Positions 1 to 9,214 of a stretch of DNA of 64,000 bases are shown here, in pieces. The position numbers and the translations under genes are program-made. The notes under the pieces were generated by a model. The model searched no databases and had not been told where the DNA came from. It saw nothing but the letters and a program-made list of their open reading frames with translations. The stretch comes from Nocardioides sp. cx-173 (GTDB lineage: Bacteria > Actinomycetota > Actinomycetes > Propionibacteriales > Nocardioidaceae), in the NCBI RefSeq assembly GCF_021117365.1, contig NZ_CP088262.1, positions 248,001 to 312,000 on the forward strand, read 5' to 3'. Every line of letters begins with the position of its first letter. The first letter of the stretch is position 1.

Positions 1-2868
1 CGCGAGGGCCGCGACACCGACGGGGCCGGCGGCCCGCTCCCGAGCGACCTCGCCTGGCAGGCGCACCTGTGGCGCGCGCTGCTCGAGCGCACCGGCGTCG
101 AGCCGCCCGACCTCCGCCACGCGCGGGCGCTCGGCCTGCTGCGCGCCGGCGGCGACGGGCTCGACCTGCCCGCCCGGCTGAGCCTCTTCGGCCACACCCG
201 GCTGCCGGTGACCGAGGTGGCGCTGCTCGGCGCGCTGGGCGAGCACCGCGACGTCCACCTTTGGCTGCCCCAGCCCTCGCCCGTGCTCTGGGACGCGCTC
301 GCGGGGGCGGGCGGGGTGACCGCGCGCGACGACGACACCTCGGCCGAGCTCGTGGGTCACCCGCTGCTGGCCTCGCTGGGCCGCGACACCCGTGAGCTGC
401 ACCGCACGCTCGCCGAGGTCGACACCGAGGACCACCCGATCGCCACGAGCGCGCGGGCGCCGACCACGCTGCTCGCTCATCTGCAGCACGACCTGCGCGC
501 CAACCACGCGCCGACGCCGGCCGAGCGTGCCCACCGCAGCCACGACCCCGCCGACCGCAGCCTGCAGGTGCACTCCTGCCACGGCGCGGCGCGCCAGGTC
601 GACGTGCTGCGCGAGGTGCTGGTCGGGCTGCTCGCCGACGACCCGACGCTCGAGCCGCGCGACATCCTCGTGATGTGCCCCGACATCGAGACCTACGCGC
701 CGCTGATCTCGGCCGGGTTCGGGCTGGCCGACGTGGTCGACGACGGGGACGGCGGCGGACACCCGGCCCACCGGCTCCGGGTCCGGCTGGCCGACCGCGC
801 GCTCACCAGCACCAACCCGCTCCTGGCGGTCGCCGCCACCCTGGTGGACCTGGCCGACGGCCGGATGCGCGCCTCGGAGGTGCTCGACCTGGCCAGCACT
901 CCGGCGGTGCGGGTGCGGTTCGGGTTCAGCGACGACGACCTGGACCGGATCACCCGCTGGGTCGGCCAGGCCGGCATCCGCTGGGGCCTGGACGCCGAGC
1001 AGCGCGGGCGCTTCGCCATGCAGGGCTTCGCCCACAACACCTGGCGCGCCGGGCTCGACCGGGTGCTGCTCGGCGTCGCCATGAGCGGTGACGACCACCG
1101 TCACCTCGGCCGCGGGCTGCCGGTCGACGACGTCGGCAGCGGCGACATCGACCTCGTCGGCCGCCTCACCGAGATGGTCGACCGGCTCGCCGCCTGCGTC
1201 ACGGAGCTCGGACGGGCCACGGACGTCGACACCTGGATGCGGGTGCTCGCCGACGGCGTGCGCGGGCTCACCGACGTCGACGACGACGACGGCTGGCAGG
1301 TGCCGCAGCTGGAGCGGGAGCTGGCCCGCGCCGCCGCGTCCAGCGATGAGGGGCGTGCCGTGGCGCTGCGCCTGGCCGACGTACGCGCGCTGCTGCAGTC
1401 GCGCCTGGGTGGGCGGCCCACGCGCGCCAACTTCCGCACCGGCACGCTCACCGTCTGCACGATGGTGCCGATGCGCTCGGTGCCCCACCGGGTCGTCTGC
1501 CTGGTCGGGCTCGACGACGGCGTCTTCCCGCGGGTCACCGTCGACGACGGCGACGACGCCCTGGCCCGTCGGCCGCTCACCGGCGAGCGCGACGCGCGCA
1601 GCGAGGACCGCCAGCTGCTGCTCGACGCGCTGCTCGCCGCCACCGAGACCGTCGTCATCACCTACTCCGGCGCCAACGAGCACTCCGGCGCCGAGCGCCC
1701 GCCCGCCGTCCCCCTCGGCGAGATCCTCGACGCCGCCGACCGTACGACGTCCGCGCCCGTCCGCGACCGGATCCTCAGGGTCCACCCGCTGCAGCCCTAC
1801 GACCCGCGCAACCTCCAGCCCGGGGGCCTGGCCGTCGGCGACGACGCCCGTCCGTTCAGCTTCGACCGGGCCGCCCTGGGCGGTGCCCGGGCGCTGGTCA
1901 CCGAGCGCCGGCCGGTGCCGCCGCTGCTCGACGCCCCCCTCGCCGAGCGGCCGGCCGAGGACGTGTCGCTGGCCGACCTCAAGGCCTTCTTCACCCATCC
2001 CGTGCGCTCCTTCCTGCGCCAGCGCCTGGAGATCTCGACGCCGCTGGAGCCCGACGAGCTCAGCGACGCGATCCCGGTCGAGCTCGACAACCTCGAGCTC
2101 TGGCAGGTCGGCGACCACCTCCTGCGGGAGGTGCTGGCCGGCCAGGACCCGACCGCCGTCATGACCGCCGAGCAGCTGCGCGGCACCCTTCCGCCCGGTG
2201 TGCTCGGCTCGGGCGAGCTGCGGAAGGTCGTCGAGGAGTCCCAGAAGCTGTTCACCCGCACCGCCGACCTGCGCGCCGGCACGCTCCGCTCCGTCGACGT
2301 CGACGTGGAGCTCGGCGGCGGCCGGCGGCTGTCCGGCACGGTGTCGGGCGTCTACGGCGCCAAGCTGGTCTCCCTGGGCTACTCCCGCCTCAAGCCCCGC
2401 CAGCGGCTGCTCTCCTGGATCGACCTGCTGGCGCTGAGCGCCGCGCGCCCCGACGAGAGCTACACCGCCCACGCCGTCGGCCGCGAGCGGGCCGGGCCGC
2501 GCCGAGCCCTCGCCGGACCGCTCGACCACCGGGCGGCCGAGCATCTGCGCACCCTCGTCGCGCTGCGCGACCTCGGCCTGCGCTCCCCGCTGCCGCTGCC
2601 CATCGCCACCGGCGCCGCCTGGGCCGAGGGTCATGCCCGTCAGCTCCAGGGCGACGACGTCGCGCCGGAGTCGCTGGCGCGCAGGTCGTGGGAGACCGAC
2701 CCCCACAACTCCTTCGGCATCGAGGGCGAGGACGCCGACCCGCACCACGTGCGCACCTACGGCCGCGACGCGCCGCTGGAGGTGCTGCTCGAGGCCGGCC
2801 TGGCGACCTACGCCTGGCAGGTCTGGGAGCCGCTCCTCACCGGTGGCGAGAGGGTGGGGCCGCTGTGA
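1..2868 (+). CDS. recC: Exonuclease V subunit RecC (5'-truncated by window edge)
   Basis: RecC is the non-catalytic, Chi-scanning subunit of the RecBCD helicase-nuclease that processes double-strand breaks for recombination. The frame is open from base 1, so the start lies upstream; about 955 residues are visible. The visible N-terminal part (LSLFGHTRLPVTEVALLGAL then HLWLPQPSP) and a later segment (VHSCHGAARQVDVLREVL, then EPRDILVMCPDIETYAPLI) follow the pattern of E. coli RecC. The C-terminal half holds the inactivated nuclease-like fold expected of RecC. The TGA stop at 2866-2868 overlaps the recB GTG start, so the two are translationally coupled. Family identity is clear from order recC-recB-recD; the Chi specificity cannot be read from the sequence. 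Confidence 0.95.
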   Translation, partial: REGRDTDGAGGPLPSDLAWQAHLWRALLERTGVEPPDLRHARALGLLRAGGDGLDLPARLSLFGHTRLPVTEVALLGALGEHRDVHLWLPQPSPVLWDALAGAGGVTARDDDTSAELVGHPLLASLGRDTRELHRTLAEVDTEDHPIATSARAPTTLLAHLQHDLRANHAPTPAERAHRSHDPADRSLQVHSCHGAARQVDVLREVLVGLLADDPTLEPRDILVMCPDIETYAPLISAGFGLADVVDDGDGGGHPAHRLRVRLADRALTSTNPLLAVAATLVDLADGRMRASEVLDLASTPAVRVRFGFSDDDLDRITRWVGQAGIRWGLDAEQRGRFAMQGFAHNTWRAGLDRVLLGVAMSGDDHRHLGRGLPVDDVGSGDIDLVGRLTEMVDRLAACVTELGRATDVDTWMRVLADGVRGLTDVDDDDGWQVPQLERELARAAASSDEGRAVALRLADVRALLQSRLGGRPTRANFRTGTLTVCTMVPMRSVPHRVVCLVGLDDGVFPRVTVDDGDDALARRPLTGERDARSEDRQLLLDALLAATETVVITYSGANEHSGAERPPAVPLGEILDAADRTTSAPVRDRILRVHPLQPYDPRNLQPGGLAVGDDARPFSFDRAALGGARALVTERRPVPPLLDAPLAERPAEDVSLADLKAFFTHPVRSFLRQRLEISTPLEPDELSDAIPVELDNLELWQVGDHLLREVLAGQDPTAVMTAEQLRGTLPPGVLGSGELRKVVEESQKLFTRTADLRAGTLRSVDVDVELGGGRRLSGTVSGVYGAKLVSLGYSRLKPRQRLLSWIDLLALSAARPDESYTAHAVGRERAGPRRALAGPLDHRAAEHLRTLVALRDLGLRSPLPLPIATGAAWAEGHARQLQGDDVAPESLARRSWETDPHNSFGIEGEDADPHHVRTYGRDAPLEVLLEAGLATYAWQVWEPLLTGGERVGPL

Positions 2869-5800
2869 GCGAGCAGCTGGCGCCGTTCCACATCACCGCG
2901 GACCTGCCGGGGGTCGGCACCACGCTGCTCGAGGCCAGCGCCGGCACCGGCAAGACCTGGACGATCGGCGCCCTGGTCACCCGCTACGTCGCCGAGGGGG
3001 TCGCCGGACTGGACGAGATGCTCGTCGTGACCTTCGGTCGCGCCGCCAGCCAGGAGCTGCGCGAGCGCGTGCGGGCCCAGCTCGTCGAGGCCGAGCTAGC
3101 CCTCGACGGCGACCCCGCGGTCGACCCGTCGAGCTCCGACCTGCTCCGGCTGATCCTCGACTGCGACGACGCCGAGCGCGCGCGGCGCCACCAGCGCGTC
3201 GTCGACGCCCTGGTCGGCTTCGACGCCGCGACCATCGCCACCACCCACCAGTTCTGCTCGATGGTGCTGAGCTCGCTCGGCGTCGCCGGCGACACCGACG
3301 CCCGCGCCCGCCTGGTGGAGGACCTCGACGACGTGGTGTCCGAGGTCGTCGACGACCTGTACCTGCGAGCCTTCGCGTTCTCCGAGGACCGTCCGGCCTT
3401 CACCCACACCGAGGCGATGGCGATCGCGCGCGCGGTCGTGCGGGACCCGCAGGCCCACCTCGAGCCCGCTGCCGACGACCGCGCCACCCCCGCCGGTCGG
3501 CGCGTCTCGTTCGCGCTTAAGGTGCGCGAGGAGCTCGAGGTGCGCAAGCGGCGGCTCGGCGTCCTCTCCTACGACGACCTGCTCGAGCAGCTGGCCCAGG
3601 CGCTCGAGCCGGCCGGCTCTCCCGCCCGCGTGCGCATGCGGGAGCGCTGGCGGGTCGTGCTGGTCGACGAGTTCCAGGACACCGACCCGGTCCAGTGGCA
3701 GGTCCTCGACCGCGCGTTCACCGGCGTCGCCACGATGGTGCTGATCGGCGACCCCAAGCAGGCGATCTACGCGTTCCGCGGCGGCGACGTCACGACGTAC
3801 CTCGCCGCGGCCGCGACCGCTACCGCCCGGCAGACGCTCGGGGTCAACCGCCGCACCGACGCCGGCCTGCTGACCGCGTCCCAGCGGCTGCTGCTCGGTG
3901 CCGAGCTCGGCGACGACCGGATCGTGGTGCGCCCGGTCGAGGCCCACCACGACGAGAGCCGGCTGGCCGGCGCGCCCTCGTCCTCCCCGTTCCGGCTGCG
4001 CGTCGTGCGCCGCGACACCTTCGGGCGCGGCGCCAACGCCACGCTCGCGGTCGCCGACGTCCGGCCGCACATCGCCCGCGACCTGGCCCTCGACGTACGC
4101 CGCCTGCTCGCCGCCGGAGCCACCTTCGAGGGCCGCCGGCTCGAGCCCGCGGACGTCGCGGTCATCTGCTACCGCCATGCCGACCTGGCCGAGTCCCAGC
4201 GGGCGCTGCACGCGGCCGGCGTCCCGGCCGTGATCGCCGGCGGCGGCAGCGTCTTCGCGACGCCGGCCGCCGTGGAGTGGCTGACCCTCCTGGAGGCGCT
4301 CGAGCAGCCGCACCGCTCGCCGCGGGTGCGCGCCGCCGCGCTCACCTGCTTCCTGGGCCGCACCGCCGCCGAGCTCGACCGGGGCGGGGACACCCTCACC
4401 GACGAGCTCAGCGAGATCCTGCGCGGCTGGGTGGAGCTGGTCCCGCGCCGTGGCATCGCCGCGGTCATGGAGGCCGCCTACGCCGGGGGGCTGCCCGCGC
4501 GCGTGCTCGCCGAGGTCGGCGGCGAGCGGCGGCTCACCGACCTGCGCCACCTCGGCGAGGCCCTGCACGAGGTCGCCACCACCGAGCGCCTCGGCGTGGT
4601 CTCGCTGCTGGCCTGGCTCCGGGCGCGGGTGGCCGAGGGCCGTGCGGGTCGGGGACAGGAGCGCACCCGTCGCCTGGACTCCGACGCCGCGGCCGTGCAG
4701 CTGGTGACGATCCACGCGAGCAAGGGCCTGGAGTACCCCGTCGTCTACCTGCCCTCCCTGGCCGACCGGTTCGTGCCCAAGCCCACCCGGCCGCTGTTCC
4801 ACGACCCCGACGGCCGGCGCTGCCTCGACGTCGGGGCCGGTGGCTCCGGGTGGAGCGAGCACGTGCGCCGCTGGGCCGACGAGGAGGCCGGCGAGTGGCT
4901 CCGGCTGCTCTACGTCGCCCTCACCCGCGCGCAGTCGCAGGTCGTGTGCTGGTGGGCGCCGACCAAGAACGCCGTCGCGTCGCCGCTGCACCGGCTGCTG
5001 ATGCGCGACCCGGGCGCCGACCTCGGAGCCGGGCTGGTGCCGGAGGCGCCGCCGGTGCCGTCCGACGAGGCCGTCGTCGGGCTGTTCTCGGCGTGGCGGG
5101 ACCGCGGTGGGCCGGTGCCGGAGGCCGCCCTGCACGCCGACCCCGGACCCGACCCGGTGCTTCCGGCACTCGGCGACCTGGCCGTGCGCACGTTCGACCG
5201 CGAGGTCGACACCGAGTGGCGGCGCACGTCGTACTCCGCGCTGAGCCACGTCGAGGCGGCGCCGGCGGCGGGCGTGGCCAGCGAGCCCGAGGTGGCGGCC
5301 AAGGACGACGAGGACGTCGAGGCCCTCCCGGAGGCCGCCGCGGGGGCGGGGAGCGGGGTGCCGTCGCCGATGGCGGGTCTGCCGGTCGGTGCGACGTTCG
5401 GGTCGTTGGTGCACGGCGTACTGGAGCACCTCGACCCCGACGCGCCGGACCTGCGCGCGGAGATCCTCGAGCACCTCGACGAGCAGCTCGTGTGGTGGCC
5501 CGTCGAGCTCGACCGCGACGAGCTCGCCGACGCCCTCGTCGCGGTGTGCGACTCGCCGCTCGGGCCCCTGGCCGGCGGCGCGACGCTGCGGCGGATCCCG
5601 CTGCGCGACCGGCTGCGCGAGCTCGACTTCGAGCTGCCGCTGTCCGGGGGAGACCTCGCGGCGCAGGGCGAGCGGGGGGCCCGGCTCGCCGACCTCGCCC
5701 CGCTGCTGCTGCGCCACCTGCCCGAGGGTGACCCGGTGCGCGGTTACGCCGCAGCGCTGGAGGTCCCGGCCCTGGGGGAGCAGTCGTTGCGCGGCTACCT

Positions 5801-6209
5801 GACGGGCTCCGTCGACGTCGTGCTCCGGCTCGGCGACGCCGAGGACCCGCGCTACCTGATCGTCGACTACAAGACCAACTGGCTCGGGCCCCGCGACCTC
5901 CCGCTGACCGCCCACTCCTACCGGCCCGAGGCGCTCGACGCCGCGATGGCGCACTCCGACTACCCCCTGCAGGCCCTGCTGTACGCCGCCGTGCTGCACC
6001 GCTTCCTGCGCTGGCGCCAGCCCGGTTACGACCCGCAGCGCCATCTCGGCGGTGTCCTCTACCTCTACCTGCGCGGCATGTGCGGCCCCGACACCCCGCT
6101 GGTCGACGGCGAGCCGTGCGGGATCTTCAGCTGGCGCCCGCCGGTCGCCCTGGTCGAGGAGCTGTCCGACCTGCTCGACGGCGTCGTCGCCCCGGGGGCG
6201 AGGCCATGA
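2865..6209 (+). CDS. recB: Exonuclease V subunit RecB (helicase-nuclease)
   Basis: RecB is the 3'-5' SF1 helicase and the sole nuclease of RecBCD. From GTG at 2865 the product is 1114 residues, close to family size. Visible motifs: Walker A ASAGTGKT near residues 24-31, DEAD-like LVDEFQDTD near 267, GDPKQAIYAFRG near 295, TIHASKGLEYP near 615 and LYVALTRAQ near 682 (SF1 motifs), and the C-terminal nuclease motif IVDYKTNWLG near 1000 followed by QALLYAAVL near 1036. The GTG is chosen because it overlaps the recC stop (GTGA) and begins just before the conserved N-terminus; a longer reading into recC is possible but unlikely. The TGA overlaps the recD ATG. Confidence 0.96.
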   Translation: MSEQLAPFHITADLPGVGTTLLEASAGTGKTWTIGALVTRYVAEGVAGLDEMLVVTFGRAASQELRERVRAQLVEAELALDGDPAVDPSSSDLLRLILDCDDAERARRHQRVVDALVGFDAATIATTHQFCSMVLSSLGVAGDTDARARLVEDLDDVVSEVVDDLYLRAFAFSEDRPAFTHTEAMAIARAVVRDPQAHLEPAADDRATPAGRRVSFALKVREELEVRKRRLGVLSYDDLLEQLAQALEPAGSPARVRMRERWRVVLVDEFQDTDPVQWQVLDRAFTGVATMVLIGDPKQAIYAFRGGDVTTYLAAAATATARQTLGVNRRTDAGLLTASQRLLLGAELGDDRIVVRPVEAHHDESRLAGAPSSSPFRLRVVRRDTFGRGANATLAVADVRPHIARDLALDVRRLLAAGATFEGRRLEPADVAVICYRHADLAESQRALHAAGVPAVIAGGGSVFATPAAVEWLTLLEALEQPHRSPRVRAAALTCFLGRTAAELDRGGDTLTDELSEILRGWVELVPRRGIAAVMEAAYAGGLPARVLAEVGGERRLTDLRHLGEALHEVATTERLGVVSLLAWLRARVAEGRAGRGQERTRRLDSDAAAVQLVTIHASKGLEYPVVYLPSLADRFVPKPTRPLFHDPDGRRCLDVGAGGSGWSEHVRRWADEEAGEWLRLLYVALTRAQSQVVCWWAPTKNAVASPLHRLLMRDPGADLGAGLVPEAPPVPSDEAVVGLFSAWRDRGGPVPEAALHADPGPDPVLPALGDLAVRTFDREVDTEWRRTSYSALSHVEAAPAAGVASEPEVAAKDDEDVEALPEAAAGAGSGVPSPMAGLPVGATFGSLVHGVLEHLDPDAPDLRAEILEHLDEQLVWWPVELDRDELADALVAVCDSPLGPLAGGATLRRIPLRDRLRELDFELPLSGGDLAAQGERGARLADLAPLLLRHLPEGDPVRGYAAALEVPALGEQSLRGYLTGSVDVVLRLGDAEDPRYLIVDYKTNWLGPRDLPLTAHSYRPEALDAAMAHSDYPLQALLYAAVLHRFLRWRQPGYDPQRHLGGVLYLYLRGMCGPDTPLVDGEPCGIFSWRPPVALVEELSDLLDGVVAPGARP

Positions 6210-7966
6210 CCGAGCTCTTCGAGCCCGCCCCCTACGACCGGCGCCTCGCGCTCGCCGCGACCGGGCTGCTGGCCTCCTTCAACGTGGCCGGGGTCCTGGA
6301 GGCCGGCGACGTGCACGTCGCGCGGCGCGTCGGCGACCTCGGCGGCGAGTCCGACGAGCGGGTGCTGCTCGCCGTCGCCCTGGCCGTACGCGCCGTGCGC
6401 TCCGGCTCCGTCTGCGTCGACCTCACCACCGTCGCCGCCCTGGCCCCCGAGCTCCCCTGGCCGACGGCCCAGGACTGGACGGCGGCGGTGGCTGCCTCGC
6501 CGCTGGTGGCCGCCGGCGCGCTCCGGCTCGAGGAGGCGCTGGTCTACCTCGACCGCTACCACCGCCTGGAGACCCAGGTCGGCGAGGACCTGCTCGCCCG
6601 CGTCGCCGCGAGCGCCCCGCCGGTGGCGGAGGAGGCCCTGGCGTCCGCGCTCGCGCGCGTCCGGGGCGAGCACCTCAGCGCTGCCCAGGAGGCCGCGTCC
6701 GTGGCCGCGGTCCGGCAGTGGACGACCGTCCTCACCGGCGGCCCCGGCACCGGCAAGACCACCACCGTGGCCAGGATGCTGGTGCTCCTCGCCGACCAGG
6801 CCGCCGCTCTGGGCGAGCGCTTCTCGGTGGCGCTCGCCGCCCCCACCGGCAAGGCCGCGACGCGGCTGCAGGAGGCGGTGCTCGGCGAGCTCGCCTTGCT
6901 GGACCCGCAGGACCGCGAGCGCGTCGGTCGCCCCGAGGCGATGACGCTGCACCGGCTGCTGGGCTGGCGCCCCGACAACGCCACGCGCTTCCGCCATGAC
7001 CGCGGCAACCGGCTGAAGTACGACGTGGTCGTGGTCGACGAGTGCTCGATGGTCGAGCTCACGATGATGGGCCGGCTGCTGGAGGCGGTGCGCCCGCAGG
7101 CCCGGCTGGTCCTGGTGGGCGACCCGCGCCAGCTCACCTCGGTCGGGGCCGGCGCGGTGCTGGCCGACGTGGTCCGCGGCTTCGAGGGCCACCCCGCCTC
7201 GCCGGTCGTGTCCCTGACCGAGAACTACCGCTCCACCGAGGACATCAAGGACCTCGCCGAGGCGCTGCGCGGGGGCGACGCCGACGAGGTGCTCGCCACC
7301 TTGCGCCGTACGAGCGAGGAGGTGGAGTTCGTCGAGACCGACGAGCCGGCGGAGGCGCTGCGCGGCGACGCGCTCGATGCGGCCCTGGAGATCCGCGCCG
7401 CCGCGGAGGCCGGCGACCACGAGCGGGCGCTGGCGGCGCTCGACCGCCACCGCCTGCTGTGCGCGCACCGCGAGGGCCCCTACGGCGTCCGCCACTGGAA
7501 CCGCACCGTCGAGCGCTGGGTCGCCGAGGAGACCGGGCAGCCGATCTACACCGCCTGGTACGTCGGGCGCCCGGTGCTGGTGACGACCAACGACTACGCG
7601 CTGGGCGTCTACAACGGCGAGACCGGCGTGGCGGTGGCGCAGCCCGACGGGCGGCTGCGGGTGTGGGTCGCGGGGTCGGAGTCGGTGCGCGACCTGGCCC
7701 CGGGGCGACTCGAGGCGATCGAGACCATGCACGCGATGACGATCCACAAGAGCCAGGGCAGCCAGGCCGAGCGGGTCACGGTGCTGCTCCCCGAGGCCGG
7801 GTCGCGGCTGCTGACGCGCGAGCTCTTCTACACCGCGGTGACCCGGGCCCAGCGGCAGGTGCGGGTGGTCGGCACGGAGGCCGCCGTACGCGCCGCGGTC
7901 GAGACGCAGGCACAGCGCGCCACGGGGCTGCGTCAGCGACTCCTCGCGGCGCGCTCCGCGGACTGA
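6206..7966 (+). CDS. recD: Exonuclease V subunit RecD (5'-3' helicase)
   Basis: RecD is the 5'-3' SF1B helicase subunit of RecBCD. ATG at 6206 overlaps the recB TGA (ATGA), giving 586 residues. Motifs: Walker A GGPGTGKTT near residue 178, VVVVDECSMVEL near 275, LVGDPRQLTSVGAG near 305 and the late helicase motif AMTIHKSQGSQAERV near 513. The length and motif order fit bacterial RecD of the RecBCD complex rather than RecD2, which is longer at the N-terminus. Third gene of the overlapping recC-recB-recD operon; no internal promoter is needed. Confidence 0.96.
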   Translation: MTELFEPAPYDRRLALAATGLLASFNVAGVLEAGDVHVARRVGDLGGESDERVLLAVALAVRAVRSGSVCVDLTTVAALAPELPWPTAQDWTAAVAASPLVAAGALRLEEALVYLDRYHRLETQVGEDLLARVAASAPPVAEEALASALARVRGEHLSAAQEAASVAAVRQWTTVLTGGPGTGKTTTVARMLVLLADQAAALGERFSVALAAPTGKAATRLQEAVLGELALLDPQDRERVGRPEAMTLHRLLGWRPDNATRFRHDRGNRLKYDVVVVDECSMVELTMMGRLLEAVRPQARLVLVGDPRQLTSVGAGAVLADVVRGFEGHPASPVVSLTENYRSTEDIKDLAEALRGGDADEVLATLRRTSEEVEFVETDEPAEALRGDALDAALEIRAAAEAGDHERALAALDRHRLLCAHREGPYGVRHWNRTVERWVAEETGQPIYTAWYVGRPVLVTTNDYALGVYNGETGVAVAQPDGRLRVWVAGSESVRDLAPGRLEAIETMHAMTIHKSQGSQAERVTVLLPEAGSRLLTRELFYTAVTRAQRQVRVVGTEAAVRAAVETQAQRATGLRQRLLAARSAD

Positions 7967-7998
7967 GAAACCGAAACCGCACCGCAACACCGGCGGGT

Positions 7999-8004
7999 TA
8001 GGGT
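7999..8004 (+). promoter_or_regulatory. -10 box of a leaderless promoter for the ACT-domain gene
   Basis: TAGGGT lies 5 bases before the GTG at 8010. With a transcription start 6-7 bases after a -10 box, the mRNA would begin at or next to the GTG. There is no Shine-Dalgarno before this start. Inference from position and the repeated pattern elsewhere in the window. Confidence 0.5.
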
Positions 8005-8009
8005 CGAGC

Positions 8010-8621
8010 GTGCCCTACCTGCTGCGTGTCGAGCTGCCCGACGTCCCCGGGTCGCTGGGGCGCCTTGCCAGCGCCGTCGGTGAGGCGGGCGGCGACATCG
8101 AGGCGATCGAGATCGTCGAGAAGCGCCACGACGGCATGGCCGTCGACGACGTGCTGCTGGAGATGCAGCCCGGCAGCATGCCCGACTCGATCGTGTCGGC
8201 CTGCCACCTGCTCGAGGGGGTCAAGGTCGTCTGGATCAGCCGGTACGCCGCCGGCGGCAACCTCTTCCTCGACCTGGAGGCGGTCGAGGACCTCACCGCG
8301 CACCCGGCCGAGGCCGTTAACCGCCTGGTCGACCTGCTGCCGATGACCTTCCGCTCCGACTGGGGCATCCGGCTGCACCGCGCCAAGGGCATCCTCTACG
8401 GCACCGGCGCCGCTCCCGAGGAGCTCGCGTTCGTCGAGATCGAGCGCCCCGGTCGCCTGGAGTCCCTCGCCGAGGAGGTCACCCTGTACGCCGCCGCCCG
8501 ACTCGACGGCAACGAGATCCTGGTCATCGGGCGCCACGGCGGCCCGGAGTACCTCGACTCCGAGATCGCCCGCCTCGGCCACCTCGCCGGCCTGGCCCAG
8601 TCCATCGCCCGCGTCGGCTGA
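8010..8621 (+). CDS. ACT-domain amino-acid-binding protein
   Basis: A 203-residue cytoplasmic protein. The N-terminal 70 residues (YLLRVELPDVPGSLGRLA then GGDIEAIEIVEKR) are a typical ACT domain, the ligand-binding fold found on amino-acid-controlled enzymes and regulators; a second ACT-like half appears after about residue 130 (EELAFVEIERPGRLESLAEE). No catalytic domain is attached, so a stand-alone small-molecule sensor is the likely role; the ligand is unknown. The GTG start is supported by the -10 box 5 bases upstream. It is convergent with the Ddn-like gene and separated from it by a palindromic element. Confidence 0.75.
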   Translation: MPYLLRVELPDVPGSLGRLASAVGEAGGDIEAIEIVEKRHDGMAVDDVLLEMQPGSMPDSIVSACHLLEGVKVVWISRYAAGGNLFLDLEAVEDLTAHPAEAVNRLVDLLPMTFRSDWGIRLHRAKGILYGTGAAPEELAFVEIERPGRLESLAEEVTLYAAARLDGNEILVIGRHGGPEYLDSEIARLGHLAGLAQSIARVG

Positions 8622-8637
8622 GGCTCGCCCGCCGGGA

Positions 8638-8697
8638 TAGTCCCGGACTTTTGTGCTGTGGGAACGGTGTTCTCACCGACACAAACGCCAGGGACTA
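8638..8697. repeat. 60-bp palindromic element, TAGTCCC/GGGACTA family, copy 1
   Basis: Begins TAGTCCC and ends GGGACTA, with an inner hairpin of TTTGTG/CACAAA and GTGGGAAC/GTTCTCAC arms. It fills the space between the convergent ACT-domain and Ddn-like genes. Same length and ends as the element at 31091-31150, and the inner arms are also related. Could act as a two-way terminator or be a REP-like mobile palindrome; the sequence does not decide. Confidence 0.8.
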
Positions 8698-8712
8698 CCC
8701 CACCGGAGGCGC

Positions 8713-9159
8713 TCAGTCCTTGCGCTCCAGCAGGAACACCGGGATCTCGCGGTCGGTCTTCTCCTGGTACTCCGCGTACGGCGGGTACTGCGCGACGCAG
8801 CGCTCCCACCACTCGGCGCGCTCCTCGCCCTCGGCGACGCGGGCGACGTAGGTGTGCGGCTCGGGGCCGTCCTGGAGGTCGACCTCGGGGTGGGCCAGGA
8901 AGTTGCGGTACCAGGACGGGTGCTCCGGATCGCCGCCCTTGGACGCCACCGCGGCGTAGACCCCGTCCTTCTCGACCCGCATGACCGGGTTCTTGCGCAG
9001 CTTGCCGGAGGTCGCTCCTCGGGACGTGATCACCACGATCGGCCACTCCGGCTTGCCCATCAGCGTGTTGGCCTCGCGGCCGCCGCTGGCCTCGTACTTC
9101 TCGACCTGGTCGCGTACCCATTCGCTGGGGCTGGGCTCGTACTCGCCTTCAAGTGTCAT
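8713..9159 (-). CDS. Nitroreductase-family deazaflavin (F420)-dependent oxidoreductase, Ddn/DUF385-like
   Basis: 148 residues from ATG at 9159. The core (EWPIVVITSRGATSGKLRKN, VYAAVASKGGDPEHPSWYRN, HPEVDLQDG) is the signature of the small split-barrel Ddn/DUF385 family of actinobacteria, of which M. tuberculosis Ddn uses F420H2 to reduce nitroimidazoles and quinones. The cofactor is inferred from family membership. GGAGG ends one base before this ATG, which is tight, so a leaderless start or an earlier start is possible. Divergent from menB with 55 bases between; since some Ddn-type proteins act on menaquinone, the pairing is suggestive but unproven. Confidence 0.85.
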   Translation of the reverse strand: MTLEGEYEPSPSEWVRDQVEKYEASGGREANTLMGKPEWPIVVITSRGATSGKLRKNPVMRVEKDGVYAAVASKGGDPEHPSWYRNFLAHPEVDLQDGPEPHTYVARVAEGEERAEWWERCVAQYPPYAEYQEKTDREIPVFLLERKD

Positions 9160-9201
9160 GCCTCCAGAAGACCACAGCGTCGGCGTCTGTTCCAGCGCCG
9201 A

Positions 9202-9207
9202 TACAGT
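9202..9207 (+). promoter_or_regulatory. -10 box of a leaderless promoter for menB
   Basis: TACAGT stands 7 bases before the menB ATG at 9215, with no Shine-Dalgarno between. It lies in the 55-base divergent space shared with the Ddn-like gene. Confidence 0.45.
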
Positions 9208-9214
9208 CGCCGGC

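Noticed and set aside
3096-6044. Very long minus-strand frame (982 codons) opposite recB
   Set aside because: High-GC shadow of recB: rich in Gly/Arg/Val/His with no motifs, and recB is fully accounted for on the other strand.
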